DNA of 8,417 bases, from the NCBI GenBank assembly GCA_946480675.1, contig CAMLKS010000083.1, positions 1 through 8,417 on the forward strand, in the 5' to 3' direction. Source of the DNA: an uncultured Bacteroidota bacterium (GTDB lineage: Bacteria; Bacteroidota; Bacteroidia; Chitinophagales; Chitinophagaceae). Each line of letters opens with the position of its first letter. The first letter of the stretch is position 1. A model generated the notes under the pieces. That model ran no database searches and was not told the origin of the DNA. It saw nothing but the letters and a program-made list of their open reading frames with translations. Of this stretch, positions 6,911 to 8,417 are shown in pieces. The position numbers and the translations under genes were made by a program.

Positions 6911-6938
6911 CAAAGTGGTTTGTACTCGCAAAAGTGGT
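6911..6938. repeat. Short direct repeat in the 5' leader of the T9SS protein gene
   Basis: AAAGTGGT occurs at 6912-6919 and again at 6931-6938, 19 bp apart, and reads as ACCACTTT twice on the transcribed strand. Both copies are in the leader, 7 to 34 bp upstream of the 6904 start. The spacing (about two helical turns) would suit a dimeric DNA-binding protein, or the repeat may have no function. Confidence 0.4.
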
Positions 6939-7010
6939 CTTAGTGTGTTATGCCAACATGTCTGCTGCGTTAACTAAAGATGAATTAAATGTTAATAGGG
7001 CATTCGGATG

Positions 7011-7039
7011 CAAACATGTTATGAAAAAATAAATTCAAA
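7011..7039 (-). promoter_or_regulatory. Candidate Bacteroidota -33/-7 promoter for the T9SS protein gene
   Basis: On the - strand TTTG (7036-7039) is followed after 17 bp by CATGTTTG (7011-7018). This matches the Bacteroidota vegetative consensus (TTTG, about 17-23 bp, TAnnTTTG) with a single mismatch. Transcription would start near 7004, leaving a leader of about 100 nt before the ATG at 6904. The -7 element overlaps the palindrome AACATGTT (7013-7020), and a partial copy AACATGT lies at 6955-6961. The motif match is visible; promoter activity is inferred. Confidence 0.42.
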
Positions 7040-7168
7040 TGTTTCTTATTGTGGTACTAACATTTATTGTGTTATTTACGTCAAAGAGAGAAAACCTACG
7101 CTATTTGAATATTTCTACACGTTATTTTGACTGATCACCATAACATACAAGGTCAGCATGATAAGCCT

Positions 7169-7708
7169 ATGCCAACCGGGGATTCCCTTCCCGGACTAAT
7201 AAACAATTGCCTGAAGGGTAGCAGGACCGCCCAGAAACAACTTTATGATGCCTATGCTCCATTTTTATACGGAGTGGTAAGAAGATATCTATACAACCAG
7301 CAGTTGGCAGGAGAAGTATTGAATGATGCTTTTTATAAAATACTGACCAGGCTCGAGCAGTATTCTTTTAAGGGTTCGTTTGAAGGCTGGATGCGCAGGA
7401 TAGTGTTGAATGTGATAACGGACCATATAAGACAAAATGTGAAGCATGAAGTGATTGTGACAAATAGCGTGGAAGATTATAACCCGCTTATTGAAGATTC
7501 AGGGCTTAATAAGCTGTCTTACAAAGAATTGCTGGCCCTTATACACGAGTTGCCGGATACACAGCGGGCTGTTTTCAATTTATATGTGTTTGAAGATTTC
7601 TCGCACAAGGAAATAGCAGAGCATATTGGAATAACAGAAATAAACAGCAGGTGGCACTTGAATGATGCCAGAAGAAGGCTAAAAGAAAAGATAACAAGAA
7701 ATATGTAG
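7169..7708 (+). CDS. ECF-type RNA polymerase sigma factor
   Basis: From the ATG at 7169 the protein has 179 residues. A TTG at 7127 is in frame and would add 14 polar residues (HHNIQGQHDK). I prefer the ATG because family members usually start just before the LPGLINNCLKGSRTAQKQLY block. Sigma region 2 covers about residues 24-90, with YAPFLYGVVRRYL, the AGEVLNDAFYKIL helix and a GSFEGWMRRIVLNVITDHIR core-binding and -10-recognition helix. Sigma region 4 covers about 118-175, with LPDTQRAVFNLYVFEDFSHKEIAEHIGITE and a recognition helix ending in SRWHLNDARRRLKEKI. The length and the absence of regions 1 and 3 define the ECF class. It directs RNA polymerase to a small regulon, normally under control of a partner protein. 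It ends in tandem in-frame stops TAG TAA, and 12 bp later the one-TM protein begins, which is the likely partner. Confidence 0.92.
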   Translation: MPTGDSLPGLINNCLKGSRTAQKQLYDAYAPFLYGVVRRYLYNQQLAGEVLNDAFYKILTRLEQYSFKGSFEGWMRRIVLNVITDHIRQNVKHEVIVTNSVEDYNPLIEDSGLNKLSYKELLALIHELPDTQRAVFNLYVFEDFSHKEIAEHIGITEINSRWHLNDARRRLKEKITRNM

Positions 7709-7720
7709 TAACAAACATTA

Positions 7721-8417
7721 ATGGAAGAAAGCAGGAAAAATATTGACGAACTGTTTAAACAAGGTTTAGGTGACTATACCGAGCAGCCACCGGCTGAAGT
7801 ATGGGCTGCCCTTGACAGTCGTTTAACAGATACACACACTCCGAAGCCATCGTATAAATGGCTGTGGTATCTTATTGCTGCTGTGGTAGTGGGTACGTTG
7901 CTATTTTATATAATTAAAAATGCTGCTTCTGAAAAGGCTACTAAGCACACAAGGATGGAAGAAATAGCGCCATCAGCAGTAGGAAACGAGCCGGATATTA
8001 ATGCCAACACTTTTAACCCTGAAGTTTCGGATACCGAAGCAATGGCAAATGGAGGAAACAAAAACGCTCAGCCGGAAAAAGAAGAAACAAAAAGAAACAA
8101 AATAAACACAGGCAATATAGGAGCGGCTGAAGCAGGGATAGAAAAAGCCCCCGATAATAAAGATGGGGATCAAGATAAGGATGCTCTACATGCTGGCGGT
8201 AATATAGGTAACACAAATGGCGAGCATGCAAACACCGGCACCGTTAACAGTAAAAAGCCTGCAAATACAAGTAAGGCAACAGGAACGAGTAGTAACGGTA
8301 ATGCAACTAAAAGTAGAAATACAGATGTAAATAAGAGGAATAGGGTTAACGGCGGCGGCACCGGGAATAGCAATAATGCTAAAGGAGCTACATCGGTAAA
8401 TACCAATAGAAGCGGAC
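7721..8417 (+). CDS. One-TM protein with low-complexity tail, putative sigma-factor partner, 3'-truncated by window edge
   Basis: The frame is open from the ATG at 7721 to the window end without a stop (232 residues visible). The N-terminal cytoplasmic part has IDELFKQGLGDYTEQPP (8-24) and AEVWAALDSRL (25-35), an N-terminal pattern I associate with Bacteroidota proteins encoded next to ECF sigma factors. One transmembrane helix spans about 47-65 (WLWYLIAAVVVGTLLFYII). From about residue 67 onward the chain is low-complexity and rich in Asn, Lys, Gly, Thr, Ser and Ala, with no hydrophobic segment, so it is probably an unfolded periplasmic or wall-spanning linker. In related proteins this linker leads to a C-terminal outer-membrane-type beta-barrel, but that part lies beyond the window. 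It starts 12 bp after the sigma factor and has an A-rich leader without a Shine-Dalgarno sequence. An anti-sigma role is inferred from position and topology. No zinc-binding HxxxCxxC motif of classical anti-sigma factors is present. Confidence 0.78.
   Translation, partial: MEESRKNIDELFKQGLGDYTEQPPAEVWAALDSRLTDTHTPKPSYKWLWYLIAAVVVGTLLFYIIKNAASEKATKHTRMEEIAPSAVGNEPDINANTFNPEVSDTEAMANGGNKNAQPEKEETKRNKINTGNIGAAEAGIEKAPDNKDGDQDKDALHAGGNIGNTNGEHANTGTVNSKKPANTSKATGTSSNGNATKSRNTDVNKRNRVNGGGTGNSNNAKGATSVNTNRSG

Larger units (their letters stand above)
6905..7168. promoter_or_regulatory. Divergent intergenic control region
   Basis: This AT-rich gap separates the - strand T9SS protein gene from the + strand sigma factor gene and must hold promoters for both. 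It contains the candidate - strand promoter at 7011-7039, the direct repeat at 6911-6938, two AACATGT copies, and the small inverted repeat TAACA/TGTTA in the 7060s to 7070s. I find no good + strand -33/-7 pair. The closest is TTATTTTG at 7122-7129 with TTTG at 7104-7107, but the spacing of 14 bp is too short. No open frame or RNA gene is evident. Confidence 0.5.

Noticed and set aside
7104..7129. + strand promoter for the sigma factor (TTTG ... TTATTTTG)
   Set aside because: The spacer is only 14 bp and the -7 element has a mismatch. It would suit an ATG start at 7169, but it is too weak to list as a feature.
7973..8406. Three long overlapping open frames on the - strand with hydrophobic translations
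   Set aside because: They are the complement of the Asn/Lys/Gly/Thr-rich tail of the + strand gene. Low-complexity polar codons read backwards give Leu/Val/Phe runs. There is no start context or recognisable domain.

Overview
The window reads as chromosomal DNA of a Bacteroidota bacterium, probably close to Chitinophagaceae. The supporting signs are a type IX secretion (T9SS) C-terminal sorting domain, a DUF4159 protein beside rsmE, A-rich translation starts without Shine-Dalgarno sequences, a match to the Bacteroidota -33/-7 promoter (TTTG, 17 bp, CAnnTTTG), and an ECF sigma factor followed by a one-TM protein with a PPxxVW N-terminal motif. I see no rRNA, tRNA, CRISPR array, insertion sequence or phage gene.

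Layout. (1) Positions 1-1190, + strand: the 3' part of rsmE (16S rRNA m3U1498 methyltransferase) overlaps by 14 bp an exported DUF4159 protein. (2) Positions 1171-4695, - strand: an apparent operon read in the order di-heme peroxidase (MauG/CcpA family, with an extra N-terminal region of about 300 residues), single-heme cytochrome c lipoprotein, and GT4-like glycosyltransferase. Its last gene overlaps DUF4159 tail to tail by 20 bp. (3) Positions 4732-4769: a strong hairpin, the likely terminator for the next gene upstream on the - strand. (4) Positions 4794-6904, - strand: a secreted PhoX/DUF839-like protein with a choice-of-anchor D domain and a T9SS sorting domain, broken into two reading frames by what looks like one missing G at an ATGA junction. 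(5) Positions 6905-7168: a divergent AT-rich control region. (6) Positions 7169-8417, + strand: an ECF sigma factor and, 12 bp later, a one-TM protein with a long Asn/Gly/Lys/Thr-rich tail that runs off the window.

Functional reading. The peroxidase and lipoprotein cytochrome probably form a periplasmic electron-transfer pair. Why a glycosyltransferase follows them is not evident. The sigma factor and one-TM protein look like a signalling pair whose sensory or outer-membrane part lies beyond the window. The items most worth a second look are the frame break in the T9SS protein, the lack of any tryptophan in the peroxidase catalytic half, the cytochrome c with no downstream methionine ligand, and the sigma-factor partner.
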